Source: Pohlia nutans (lineage: Eukaryota; Streptophyta; Bryopsida; Bryales; Mniaceae). Taken from it: 64,000 nt of DNA. Position numbers and translations under genes: made by a program. Numbering within the stretch: the stretch's first letter is position 1; the number at the start of each line of letters is the position of its first letter. This document shows positions 1-10,955 of the stretch, piece by piece. The stretch covers positions 11,216,001 through 11,280,000 of the forward strand of contig CM040090.1 in NCBI GenBank assembly GCA_022496805.1, given 5' to 3'. A model generated the notes under the pieces. That model worked only from the letters and a program-made list of their open reading frames with translations, was not told the origin of the DNA and made no database searches.

Positions 1-426
1 AGATAATTTTGTATCCATTTTTTACTACCCCCTTGATACATTGTTTGGTAGTAAATGAAGTACTAGTGCAACATTTAATACATGTGTGACCAATTTAGCA
101 TGATTGGAGTAAGTTGAAACCCCCAAAATCCCCACTTTAACACATCATCAATTCCCAACCCGTAAAACCCATGAGTACCAAAATTATTGACCCTCTTGCA
201 ACTTCAAAAAAGCTTCATTTTTGTTTGATTGGCGACAAGTGCATTGTCATACCCCCCAAGTGCAAAAATTCATAATTTAGTGTTCCATGAGGAAAAACAT
301 GGAAATTACACTGGTGGTACGTAAATGGACAACAATATCCACATGACTCTATTGTAATGAGATTCTACATTCATGTTACAGATATTTCAACAAAGTTATC
401 GTTTAACTCAGAAAGTTTTGAGCTCT
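1..426. other. intergenic, nothing recognised
   Basis: AT-rich sequence with no reading frame I can support, no recognisable repeat ends and no RNA gene. It ends at the left terminus of a MITE. Confidence 0.5.
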
Positions 427-899
427 GGGGCGGTTTACACCACGGACCATGAAGATTGACCAAGAGAATCAAAATTATTTCATGGTCACGGCTCTTGGTC
501 TAGAGCCGTGACCATGAAAAATCAGAAAATCATTTTTTGAATGTCTTGGTCATTTCTCATAGTGTAAAGTGGATTTGGACGAGGATGACTTTGGGCTGAA
601 TTTTTTAGTAAAATTAGTAAAATAATCGAATTTCGGTCAATCACTGATTTTCTGCCCAACGGTCCAATTGATTTCCGTCGAGTCGACCTATTTGCCTCAA
701 CTCGATGGAAAACCTGTTGAACCAAGAAACATTATCCACTCGGCAAAAAATAGCATATTTAGGTAACCTCAAACTTTGCGGTCAATTTCCTTTTTCCAAG
801 GTAGTGTAAAGCAAAGTTGGACCGGGATGACTTTCTTGGCCTATCACAAATTTTAGAGGGCCGTGGTCAACCTCCGTGGTCCATAGTGTAAACCGCCCC
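427..899. mobile_element. MITE with GGGGCGGTTTACAC ends
   Basis: The left end GGGGCGGTTTACAC (427-440) is matched by its reverse complement at 886-899, and similarity continues inward for about 40 bases on each side. The flanks share a 3-base TCT (424-426 and 900-902), a possible target duplication. Two internal direct repeats containing TAGTGTAAAG followed by a GGATGACTTT-like block lie near 556-600 and 801-835. There is no coding capacity. Three-base duplications with G-rich ends fit a PIF/Harbinger (Tourist) or CACTA-type non-autonomous element, but TCT is not the usual TWA target, so the superfamily is open. Confidence 0.7.
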
Positions 900-1867
900 T
901 CTATTTTGATTTCAAGATTTTAGATATCAAACTTTTGAACATGAATAAAGGCCTGCTTCCATGTGATTATTGGTGGGTACTTGAATTTTTCATTCTTCAA
1001 TGCCGGGAGCCCAAAATCACTTCCATGTGCACCCAAGGTAGAGCTATCCGACATACTGTAGACTCATTGTTGAGCATAAAATAAGTTAAAGTTTGGGTTT
1101 CGGCCCACATAGAAGGAGACTAACATGAAGTAAGATTTCATGCATAGTAGCGTTTGAAACATTTTGAATAAAAGGATAACTTTAATGGATAATGTTTGAA
1201 TAATGTGTGTTAGTGTTTTAATGACATATGGTAGAGGATACTAAGCTTGTTAAGGATCTGATCCCATCTCCTATATTGATCCACAATGACTCATTATCAC
1301 TTATAGTGAGCTCACTTTGAAATAGCATAAGAATTCATGGCTTTCAAATCTGGAATGTGTTTAATACTACTAAAAAGTAAAAAGAAATACTCATGAATCT
1401 TGTTCACATTTTTCAACACTTATTTGGATGAGCTATAAAATTTTGGAATTTTTATTCGAACTTTCCCAAAACTATGGGCAAACTTCCCCAACTATGGGTA
1501 GACTTTTGTTTTTGCAATTGTTGGGTACATTACCTTCGGATCTTTTAGCCTACCCACAAGAATGGCGAAACTACCTTACATCTTCCAAAAAGCACATTCC
1601 TACTTATTGGTTAACCCCTAATGCATGCAACAACCTCAATGTGCTCTACTGTTTCTCATTGTCACATTTGTACAAGAAATTCATTCACCATCTTGAGCAC
1701 AACGAAATATTCTGAAATTTTTACAGCAACATGTCTTGTAGTCCTTATAAGGCTGACAAAAAAAATTTGACTCCATAGGATACATTATGCTACAGTAAAC
1801 GCCACTTGTACATGAATGTTCTTCCATGTATGTGCATAGTATGAACATGGGCAGCCTCCTTTAGGGA
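900..1867. other. intergenic, nothing recognised
   Basis: No supported gene. A 95-codon open frame at 1428-1715 has no recognisable family features and lies in AT-rich sequence. I treat it as chance. Confidence 0.5.
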
Positions 1868-2646
1868 TTAACCCTAACTGACTGATTGACTATTTTTTGA
1901 TCGCAGCTCCAAGTGTAGTGACTACCCATGGTCAGGAAATGACATTTTTCAAGTTTTGATTTTTTGCCATAATTGGGGGTAGAGACCATTTTCTAGTGAT
2001 GTTTGATATTATTAATCCTTGAAGGATTTAGGGAATAGTAGATACATTGCCGTATATTTAACATTTGTTATGAGTAGAAAGTTCCAAATTGAGATTCCAA
2101 TAGCTTTTAAGACCATATAGACATGAATTTTAATTTTACTTTTGATACAATACTCATAGGAGGTGTAGAACCATTCCAAATACAATGAAATACGGTCGTG
2201 TACATTGGCCGGAATGGCCAATCTGGACCTTTAAGGGTTAACAATATTGAGGTTCACTAAGGATTTTTTCAAAGACAAAGGCCTCAATATTGTCCTAGTG
2301 TTACAAAATTTACTATTTTGGGAAACTAATGATCTCTCATTTGAAAAAATTTCCTTTTTAAAATTTAGAATAGAATGTCTAGTTTTAACCAATCATACCA
2401 AATCCCAAATTCTAAAAATAAAATTTGTAATTTTGATGAATCTTCAATGGTAAATGCATCCAAGTCGAGATCCAAGTTCATCAAATGAGTATCTAAAACT
2501 GTTTTTTGGAAGTTTGACCGTACATATAATTACGAAACATTATGCTTCTCATTTCTCTTTTGAACCAAACTTCATCAAAGTTGCAAAAATAACATTTTAT
2601 AACACATCTAGATTTTGCCCTTACCCCTCTGTCATTTAGGGGTTAA
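1868..2646. mobile_element. remnants of TTAA-bounded MITEs
   Basis: Several ends of the TTAA/CCC type cluster here. TTAACCCTAAC starts at 1868, AAGGGTTAA ends at 2241, and TTTAGGGGTTAA ends at 2646. The stretch before 2231 (ATTGGCCGGAATGGCC) resembles the terminal part of the family-3 elements at 32131-32616. One element may span 1868-2241. A second right end at 2646 has no convincing left partner. There is no coding capacity. Boundaries are tentative. Confidence 0.45.
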
Positions 2647-3138
2647 AGTGACGCGAACGGTATCTTCTACCTTACTTGTATTACAGTTTAACCCTACCTT
2701 ATTGTGATAGCTTTGCCTGCATCCACAACCACAAACAATCTCCCTTTATGTGTTCTTCTCTCTTTGAAAACAAGCAGCTACGCTACAAGAAGCTCTAACC
2801 AAAATAGTATGATTAAAGAACAAGAATGCATTTCGGTGGAATCATGGGCGGAATATATTTGCTAGAGTTATTTTTAGCCCAAGAAAATGAGTGTCCCGGC
2901 AATGCCTCTTCCCTACAGTCAGAGCCAACAAATCAAGAGATCATCAAGCTATCAATGTGATAAAATAACAAGCAACTCCGTCCCTTTAGCTACTCAAACT
3001 TCCTCACATTAGCTTTTGTCAATGCCGGGCCTCCTCGGTCCCCTTCAGTACACAGCCAAAAAAATGATCATGCTAAACAAACAATCAGAGTTACAAGCAG
3101 ATAAAATAACACGCAGCTCCGTCTTAAACAAAATGATA
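2647..3138. other. intergenic, nothing recognised
   Basis: Noncoding sequence between MITE remnants. I see no gene, RNA or repeat structure. Confidence 0.4.
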
Positions 3139-3333
3139 CTCTGTCCGGAAACAATTGTCCTAGTTTTTTGGTTTTTTTTTGGCCGACACAATTGCCCACT
3201 GTTTTGTACTTCAAACTTGAGCCCTATCCACTTCAAATAGGGCGAACAATGAGAGTGACACAGAAACTACATACTACCATTAAAGCTAGACCATTTTTCC
3301 AGTACTAGGACAAATATTTCCAAACAGAGGGAG
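3139..3333. mobile_element. Stowaway-type MITE
   Basis: The ends are CTCTGTCCGGAAACAATT on the left and, read inward from the right, CTCCCTCTGTTTGGAAAT. Both continue into TTGTCCTAGT. TA flanks both sides (3137-3138 and 3334-3335). These ends and the TA target are characteristic of Stowaway (Tc1/mariner-derived) MITEs. The element is about 195 bases and noncoding. A related fragment lies at 28248-28404 in the pump gene. Confidence 0.85.
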
Positions 3334-3391
3334 TAATTAGTTACAAAATACATGCAACAAAATATGTATGAGTTGAACAAACCTAAATGTT

Positions 3392-3574
3392 TTAACCCCT
3401 AAAGAACTAAGGATTCATGGTTTTAAATTAACGAATTCAATTGATCATATTATGAACACTATAATTCATATGGGACCAAATTTTATATCACTAAAATCAC
3501 TGAAGAACAGTGCATATGTTTGTCAAAAAAGAAAAAAATTTGCACAAAAGAAAATCTACTTAGAACCTATTCAT
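3392..3574. mobile_element. TTAA-MITE family 1, truncated copy
   Basis: Starts TTAACCCCTAAAGAACTAAG and continues through the family-1 body (a GATTCATGGTTTTAAA block, TTGATCATATT, GGGACCAAATTTTATATC). The expected right end GGTCCTTTAGGGGTTAA is missing. The sequence passes directly into an inverted family-3 copy at about 3575. Confidence 0.75.
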
Positions 3575-3765
3575 CTACGGGGACATTCTCTCATTTTCCC
3601 CTTGGATTATTGATCGTAATACATCATTTTAAAGCTCTTGTTCTACACTACAAGATCAACAGTGTCGATCGTGTAAAAGTGAAGTCATTTTCACACAAGC
3701 AGATGATTTGCAGGAGGGGATCCAGTTTTCCTACACTAGAGAAAATATACAGTGGCCACGATGGT
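3575..3765 (-). mobile_element. TTAA-MITE family 3 copy with intact empty site
   Basis: The reverse complement matches the body of the family-3 element at 32131-32616, including the GATCTTGTAGTRTAGAACAA block. At 3629-3632 it has an undisturbed TTAA exactly where the 32 kb copy is split by a family-1 insertion. It therefore serves as the related empty site that defines the target duplication. Outer limits are approximate. The 123-codon open frame across 3520-3891 is a by-product of these repeats. Confidence 0.75.
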
Positions 3766-4252
3766 ACTCAAATAATACATTGGAATCCCTCCTCTCAACA
3801 AAATGGACAAGATCCAAAATTCCATTTTAAGAATGGAATCCACTCAAAACAGCTAAAAGCCACGAGAATGGATGGGTCCCCTACCTTGTAAACATTCATG
3901 TATCACTCTTGATCCACGTCAGAAGAACCACAAGAGTGGGTCGAATCAGCAAATCTGCATGAAGAACAATTTTCCACAAGATATGTCAGTAAAAAGGTAC
4001 ACAAATACTAAACAGATAAGAACCTGATAGAACCGTCTCCAACAATAGCAACTCACACTTGGTTGGCCTTCAGGCAAGTGGTGTAAGCAAGCATGAATTG
4101 GCTTAATGGGTATGGTCGCTCATATTTGAAAGCAAATGAGCTTGTCTAATGTCACCTATACAATCTATTGTATTAGGTTTTTACATTTTTTTTTATCAAA
4201 AACAAATTTGGTTCTTGCACCCAACGTGATGTCTCCACATCTGTTGAAATGC

Positions 4253-4477
4253 TTAACCCTTACAGCAGCAAGGATCTTTAATTTCAAAATGACAAATTCA
4301 ATCGATCATTTTGTGAAAAATAGAATTAAGATGAGACCAAATTTTATATCACCGGAAGCAGAGAAGAACATTGCATGTGTTGGTCAAAAAGGAAAGAAAC
4401 TTGAACAAAAGGAAACTGTCCGCATATGATCTACTAAGAAAAATCCATTTCAAGCTTCTTGGTCCTTTAGAGGTTAA
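4253..4477. mobile_element. TTAA-MITE family 1, full length
   Basis: Bounded by TTAACCCTTACAG on the left and TGGTCCTTTAGAGGTTAA on the right. The internal family-1 body is complete (TCAATCGATCATTTTGTG, GACCAAATTTTATATCACC, GAACATTGCATGTGTTGG). About 225 bases, noncoding. Confidence 0.85.
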
Positions 4478-4609
4478 AGTGAATGCAAACATCAACAACG
4501 ACGAATAGCCAATAGGAGTTTGGGTAGGAAGTGAATAGGCTCAATCTATACTTGGCTCTCAACTCTTAGCATCCTTGAAATAAGTACCATGACACACAAA
4601 CATATATAA

Positions 4610-4972
4610 GGGCCGCTTCACACTATGGCCGAAGGTCGAGAGGCCGTCGGTTTCCACCAATCAAATTGCAAGAAACCATGGTTTCGGCCTCTCGACCCTT
4701 CACACTAGAGGCCAAAGTCGAGAGGCCGTGGACCTTCAAAATGCTTACATGGCAACACTTTTTGACCAAGGTGACGGCCTCTCGAGAGGAATTTTGGGTC
4801 CTACATTTTGCAAGACCCGTCACCATGGTCAAGAGGCCATCGATTTCTTTTCATAAAAAATGAAAACTATATTTTATGCCTATTTTCAGTAGATTTCTTT
4901 GGACTCTCAACAAAGTTTGGACTCTCAATCCCACGGCCTCTCGACTTGGACGGCCATAGTGTGAAGCGGCCC
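4610..4972. mobile_element. Harbinger/Tourist-type MITE, TAA target
   Basis: A perfect 22-base terminal inverted repeat beginning GGGCCGCTTCACACTA lies at 4610-4631 and 4951-4972. TAA flanks both sides (4607-4609 and 4973-4975). A G-rich TIR plus a TAA target fits PIF/Harbinger-derived Tourist MITEs. 363 bases, noncoding. It contains repeated GAGAGGCCGT motifs. The inverted full-length relative at 35977-36610 carries a second element inside it. Confidence 0.9.
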
Positions 4973-4977
4973 TAAGA

Positions 4978-5417
4978 AAATGCAAGTTGGTCATCAAGTT
5001 ATAAGCTCTTGTGTGGGCCATTGCATTTCCGCGCCATTCTAGCTTTTCTCCCATCCATCATGAATATGAGCCTCATGATGGGTTCACAAACAGGCAACGT
5101 CTAGGTTGGTTTTGCATTCTCGTATGATCATGACCATCATCGTCATGATCTTATTAATAATATGTGATTAGCAAGATACTTACACTTTCACTACGGGATC
5201 CAAGGTTTTACGGGATCCAAGGTTTCACTCTCTGACGTTTCGTTAACTCAAGGTTTTTAGGGTTTAGGGTTTAGGGTGGGGACCATGTTTCCGTAGCCAA
5301 TCTTCTAGACAATTAATTAACTCCCAAGTACAAGATCCTTACAGCCTCTGCTTCGTAAATAAAGCTAGAGCGCCGCAATTCAGACACAAAAGAGTGTGGT
5401 AGATGTAAAGAGCATAC
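4978..5417. other. intergenic, only a telomere-like motif
   Basis: No gene seen. It holds a short duplicated ACGGGATCCAAGGTTT motif (about 5195-5226) and the TTTAGGG run annotated separately. Confidence 0.45.
5256..5276 (+). repeat. three TTTAGGG telomere-like units
   Basis: Three exact tandem copies of the Arabidopsis-type plant telomere heptamer. Too short to be a telomere. It could be an interstitial relic or a telo-box promoter motif. Confidence 0.7.
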
Positions 5418-5467
5418 CTGGATGCAGACATACACACAAAGGGCATAAGGTCCAACAATAGTCCCTC
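5418..5467 (-). pseudogene. decayed duplicate of an MSL exon start
   Basis: On the minus strand, TTTTGTGCAG is followed by codons reading EGLLLDL. This closely copies the start of the last exon of the neighbouring MSL gene (TTTGTGCAG then EDLLLDL at 6451). The similarity includes about 20 bases of upstream intron. After about 16 codons it ends in a possible GT donor (GTATGC at 5412-5417). It lies about 540 bases downstream of the MSL stop. It could be a dead duplicate or an alternative exon. I favour a relic. Confidence 0.5.
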
Positions 5468-6007
5468 CTGCACAAAATCCATGACTTCAATATGACTTTA
5501 CATGACAGATGAAGAACATCAAATAGCTATGAAAGCACATAAAGGTCCACTCTCACTTGGTGTTGAGAGTGGTGTCAGTTCATAAATTCATTCCTAACAC
5601 CATTCTTAAAACCAAGTGCAAATGGGTCTTTGCCTAATAGGTGGACAAATAATGCAAGAAGTTGACGCCAACATTTTGAATTGGTAAAAAATGAAGCTGT
5701 TTACATACCTCACCGGGAGGATTTCAACATTTCGCCGGGGCTAATTTTGGAGTGAACCGGGGCCAAAAAATCAGTACATTAGCCCCTCGGTATTTAGCCC
5801 CAGGATCCATATTGTCTATTTCAGACTTGTACCTCGCAACAGGAATATAAACTATGAACCCCAAGATGGTAAGAAACAATTAATCACAAATTCCTCGTGA
5901 ACCCTGTACTGTACATTAGCAGGATCTTATAATAATGCTACCAGCAACCGAGGGACCTCTAGTGCTACTTTTAACATGGACCTAAATGCGCTATCACACA
6001 AACCTAG

Positions 6008-9000
6008 TCATACATCCCTCTGAGACTTAGACTCAATCCTTCTGTTATCAGGTTCTTTTACATCATCTAGAGGTTTCGCCACAGGTACACTATCACTTGA
6101 ACGTGACGAAGTTGTAGCTTCCATTTTCTTCATGGCCTTCCACTTGGAAAGTGAATCACCAGCTTGGTCTTTCGTGTCAGTGGAGACTGTTACGGTGACT
6201 GTTGCAACACTTGGGCTTGGTTCCTTGAAGGACTGTTTCCTCTGGTATACTTTGGAACTTGATTTTTGATCGCCATCTCCTGCAGGTTTGGATGACACGG
6301 CAGTCAAGAGAATTGGCTGAGATTGGGAGCCATTGTAACTTACAGGTCGGGGCTCCGTTTCCTCTACCAGACGCTGCATTGAGCGCACAGGTGTGGCCAG
6401 GCGTCCACCGTGATGAGCTACCACTTTCAGAAGGTCCAGAAGTAAGTCCTCCTGCACAAAGTCCATCACAAAGTCAATACCACCACTTAAGGATGAATCA
6501 TGGTTTTAAATATATTGACGAATCAATTGATCATATTAAGAACACTATAATTTAAATTTATATCAGTGAAGAACATTGCATTTGTTGGTCAAAAATAAAA
6601 GAAATTTGAATAAAAAGAAGTCCACATAAGTCCACATAGGTCCTATGTCCACCAATTTGGGCTTCCTGGTCCTTTAGGGGTAAAGGTGACCAGTACATCA
6701 AATATCTATGGCATATTATTTTGACTGCACCTCATATACTGAAACAAGGAGATAGATCTCCCACAATTGATATACATAATCCCACTACATTACCAACAGC
6801 AGTCGAGGTCCAATATCTGAAGTCGAGGTTGAAAAACAAATAAATAAAAATAAAAATAAAAAATATTCTGGGAAGAACTATGCGCGGATAACAACCATGA
6901 ATTCATGTAGTGCTGAGAAAACTTAAAATTGGAGTGGAAACGGTAATGCGAACTTTACCTTAACACGGAGATACTTTTCAAAGCGGGACGTTTTGACAAA
7001 GCATGATATCATAATCTGCAGATTCAGAGGAATCAGATTAGTCTAAAATATAAATCCTTGTCTCTATATATATAAACACACTGCAGACAAGTTTCGGTAA
7101 TAACCAGGAAAGGAACATCCCATGTCTTTGTTAAAAACGTCAAGTAGAAAAGACGGAAGCTGACCATCAATGCCAAGTTTTGGGAACTAATGTAATCAAA
7201 AAAGACTCGGCGATGGAGCCGCTTCTGCTCAATTTCGGGATGATTTGCGATCACTTTCCTCATGTCTGCAACAATTTTCTGCACCGAGAATTTCATTGAG
7301 ATGGGGCCAAATTCTATATCACCAGAATCAGTGAAGAACAACATTGCATGAGTTGGTTCAGAGAAATGAACAAAAGAAAGTGCACCATATGACCCACTCA
7401 AAAGAGCCAAACTTACGCTGATTTTTTTCACATCAAGATGGTTAACCGCAATGTGTGTCTTGACACGCCAGTGTGTTTTTTGTGTCAGGTTCCGAACGAC
7501 ACTAACACTGAACTTGTGGTTTGGAATCAGCACTGCCTCACGGTCGTCTCCTCTGATAACAGTCGGTGACCACCACCCAACATGCTGCGTTGCACAGGCA
7601 CACAGTTTGGTGAGCAGACCATGTTGTACATACTATAAAACTTCAAACCCAATCGAAGCCGTTCACATGTTGAACCAATCCAATCCTCTCGTGAAAGCTT
7701 GACAAATTGACACAACAATAGGCTGAACATTTTAATTACATACATATATACATTTGCTATGAACAATTGAGCTCAAAATCTGTTTGTTAACCTTCTAACC
7801 AAATGGCTTCAAATTTTGAAAATGGAAAAAAATACTAGAATGACTGGCTCTTTAGGGATTAATGTTTTCAAAGTTAGACCAAACGTAGCATCCCTATTAA
7901 TAGAAACAAGGCATTGATGTTCAGATTTCAATTCCCTATTCATTCTCTGTTTGTGGTCTACTGCAAGTGTTTACAGAAGAGGAATGTCAATCTTTAAACC
8001 ATTGTGAGTAAAAATTTGCTGGAAGGAGTCCTACGAACTACACTACTAGGTGTATAAATCCATAATCAGCAGATGCGCTTCGGATATACCTCAACGGTGC
8101 CTATGACCTCTTGACCTTCGATTTTCGTTTGTATCCACTCGCTTTCCACAAAGGGCTTTGTGGCATGAATCATAACGCTCGACAAAAAGTTCGTGAAAAT
8201 CTGCAAAAGGACAGCAAAGTCATCTCAGAAAATGAGGTGCAAGAGTACCTGACTGTCAAATGGAACATCGCCAGAATACATCCTCCTTAAAAACAGGATC
8301 TCAAAAAATTTCCACCAAAAAGACAAAAACAGGATGGAAATCGGGTTACCTCTCGACCAGCAAGAGTTAGGAGAACTGTTCCGAAGCCTCCAGCTGCAAG
8401 CCATCTGTGAGTAGAGAAGCCCAGAAGCTCCAGGAATAGACAGACGGCTGCCACCCACACTGATGTGGACACAGCATTACCAATAAAGGGCAAACTCACC
8501 TGCAGTAGTCATTACCCTTCTTTCATTACACACTTGCAAAATGCAGAGAGGTGGCTAAATATATCAGCTAAAACAACATTAAGCCCCTAAAGGACCAAGG
8601 TTTCACAGTTTTAAAATAACAAATTCAAATGATCATGTTGTGAAAAATGGGACCAAATTTTGAATCACTGGAATTAGTGTAAGAATATTACATATGCTGA
8701 ATGAAAAATACTTAAATTTGAACAAAAGAAACTCTACATAAAACCAACTGACAACTACTAGAGAAAACATGAGGGCCTTTATGGTTAACAACAGCAAGGA
8801 TAGAAAATGGAGGTGAATGGGTTCTCATTGCACGTACACTCCGGGAATCCTTGAGACTGCTGCGCTTCATTAGATATTTCTGTACCTGCTGTATCAAACT
8901 GTAGGAAACTCAGTCTCAACAGATGCATTATATTACACCATTCATTTAATTCACAAACTTCGATGACCTGAGTTTCCTAAGAATCATGTGAATTACACAT

Positions 9001-10955
9001 TACTACAAAAGCTATGAATTTTCCCCAAGTTCAAAAGCACTTGCCTGCCAGTACATAACGCAAACACCGATACTGTTGTTAGAGACCGCACAAAGTGTGT
9101 CAACCGTAGCTTAATTGCAGTGCTCGCTTCTGATGGCAGTTCAACACAATCCAGAGACCTGTCATAAAACAATACATAAGTGTAAAGAACGTTGTTAAAA
9201 CAATTCCTCTTCTGTATCAACATGTTATATCCAAACATACATTATTGATTCTGCATGAGAAGGTCCTACTATTCAAAGTAGTACTACAACATGTGCTTCA
9301 GTAATCACAAGGCATAGGTAAATACCTAGCACTTGTAAGCAACACCACGGTTTGTCATTAACCCCTAAAGGATCAAGAATTCATGCAAATTCAATCAATC
9401 ATATTGTGAAAAATATAAATATTATGGGACCAAATTTTATATCACCGGAAAAAGTGAAGAACATTGTATGTGTTAGTCAAGAAACAATAGAAAGTCCACA
9501 TAAGACCTACTCAAAAATGCTTAAAAAAACATGAGGCCCAATTCGGGCTTCTTGGTCCTTCAGGGGTTAAGGTTCATAGTCAGGTTTGATTGGAGGAAAA
9601 AAAGCATCTGTTGAATAAACCATAATGTAAATATTTCATAATGCGCAACATGGGAACATTGCTCACACGTTTTAGCAACAGACACTTAAGAATAAGAAAG
9701 GTAGAGCTGGCCATAAAAAACTGAAACCTGCACATCATGATGATTCCCGCCCATAAGACTAATGGTCGAACGTAACTCTTCAACACTGTCCGAGTCTGAC
9801 ATTTCTCCCAATTACTGTCTGCCTGCACTCCAGGAAGATCACAAATAACGATTTGCACAACCACAAGGACAAGGGAAAATGAAAACAAAAACAACAGTAT
9901 TCAAAATCCAAAATCTTAGTCACCATGATATCAATTCGGTAGAGAAAAACATGATCCAAAAAGCATAAAGCCTCTTGGTCTTTTACGAGATGAAAAGAGT
10001 ACCTTCGTTACCGAGCTCCAGATGCACCGCACCGGAGGATCCAGGCCCCAGAAAGCGAACACAATCAAGCCAACAGACGCAGCAGAGAATTGTACCGTGG
10101 GTGGCAATTCCTGAACGATGGTACAAACCCTAGAAAACCGAACTCGACATGTATCAGTTGCAAAAAAGCACAAAGGGAGCGCTATATCCTGTCAATTGGT
10201 GAAGTCATTAACCAAATTGGGCCTCATAATTTTTGTACCAGTTTTGAATAGGTCCTATGTAGATTTCTTTTTATTGAAACTTATTTGTTTTTTGATCAAC
10301 ACATGCAATGTTCTTCGCTGATTCCAATGATAGAAAATCTGGTCCTATCTGAATTATATTTTTCACAATATGATCACTTGAATTTGTCATTTTAAAACTA
10401 TGAATCCTTGATCCGTTAAGGGTTCCAAACCACTTCATTACATACACAAGCAAAGCGATGAAATAACAAACAAGAGTTTCATAAAACAATTGCAATTTTC
10501 AAGTGCATACCTAGAGATAAGAAGAGGTGCAGCATTGATTGTTGGTACTACCACCTTCTGGACAACATCGGTAGAAAGTGAAGAAACTATCGGAACGCGT
10601 CTCAGCAGTGTTGTTGATCCAATTGAACAAACGTTTCGTTTCAGGATCAAATCACTCTGCCATGGCCAGAACCCTACTGTTAAGAAAAAAAAACAGCAAG
10701 GTGAAGAAAAATAATCCGAGGTTGTTTCATATTGCAAAATTCTAGCTCAAGAGCAAAAGAACACACCCGGCGCGTCGACGAAATCGATGCAGGAAGAAGA
10801 CGAGACGCTCGCGGCACCAACAACAGCGCCTCCTATCAATCAACCCCCAAAATTTTCAAAACCCGATCGCAATAAAACCCCAAATTCGGAAAAAGCAAGA
10901 ACGAGAAAAGCTCACTCACCGAGGGACTCCAGCAACGGAGCTGCAAGGACGCCAT
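6008..10955 (-). CDS. MscS-like mechanosensitive channel, MSL2/3 type, plastid
   Basis: Predicted mechanosensitive ion channel of the bacterial MscS family. The Arabidopsis relatives MSL2/MSL3 act in the plastid envelope. Exons: 10916-10955 (ATG at 10955), 10511-10676, 10003-10129, 9728-9822, 9045-9158, 8838-8898, 8350-8499, 8090-8200, 7417-7584, 7165-7278, 6959-7015, 6008-6451. Total 1647 bases, 548 residues, all phases consistent. The first junction is the least certain. The MscS core is clear: [16 protein letters not shown] pore helix near residues 236-251, then [25 protein letters not shown] and [10 protein letters not shown]. The N-terminus ([12 protein letters not shown]) is basic and Ser-rich, as for a transit peptide. 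The C-terminal 100 residues are Ser/Thr/Lys-rich and look disordered. The intron between 9045 and 8898 uses a GC donor. Five introns hold family-1 MITEs. Confidence 0.92.
6487..6683. mobile_element. TTAA-MITE family 1 in MSL intron
   Basis: Degenerate copy within intron 6452-6958. The left end TTAAGGATGAATCATGG has lost the CCCCTAAA block. The right end GGTCCTTTAGGGGTAAA keeps most of the terminus. Confidence 0.75.
7298..7375. mobile_element. TTAA-MITE family 1 fragment in MSL intron
   Basis: Only the middle of the element remains (GATGGGGCCAAATTCTATAT, AGTGAAGAACAACATTGCAT), inside the 138-base intron 7279-7416, of which it makes up more than half. Another small remnant with a TTTAGGGATTAA end lies at 7787-7861 in the next upstream intron. 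Confidence 0.65.
8579..8788. mobile_element. TTAA-MITE family 1 in MSL intron
   Basis: TTAAGCCCCTAAAGGACC on the left and GGCCTTTATGGTTAA on the right, with the family body between. Inserted in intron 8500-8837. Confidence 0.8.
9358..9570. mobile_element. TTAA-MITE family 1 in MSL intron
   Basis: TTAACCCCTAAAGGATCAAG on the left and TTGGTCCTTCAGGGGTTAA on the right. Well preserved, 213 bases, inside intron 9159-9727. Confidence 0.88.
10208..10426 (-). mobile_element. TTAA-MITE family 1, inverted, in MSL intron
   Basis: Reverse-orientation copy in intron 10130-10510. One end is TTAACCAAATTGGGCC. The other is GATCCGTTAAGGGTTCC, a degenerate form of GGTCCTTTAGGGGTTAA. Confidence 0.78.

Noticed and set aside
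3520..3891. 123-codon frame
   Set aside because: It lies across a family-1/family-3 MITE junction and has no protein features.
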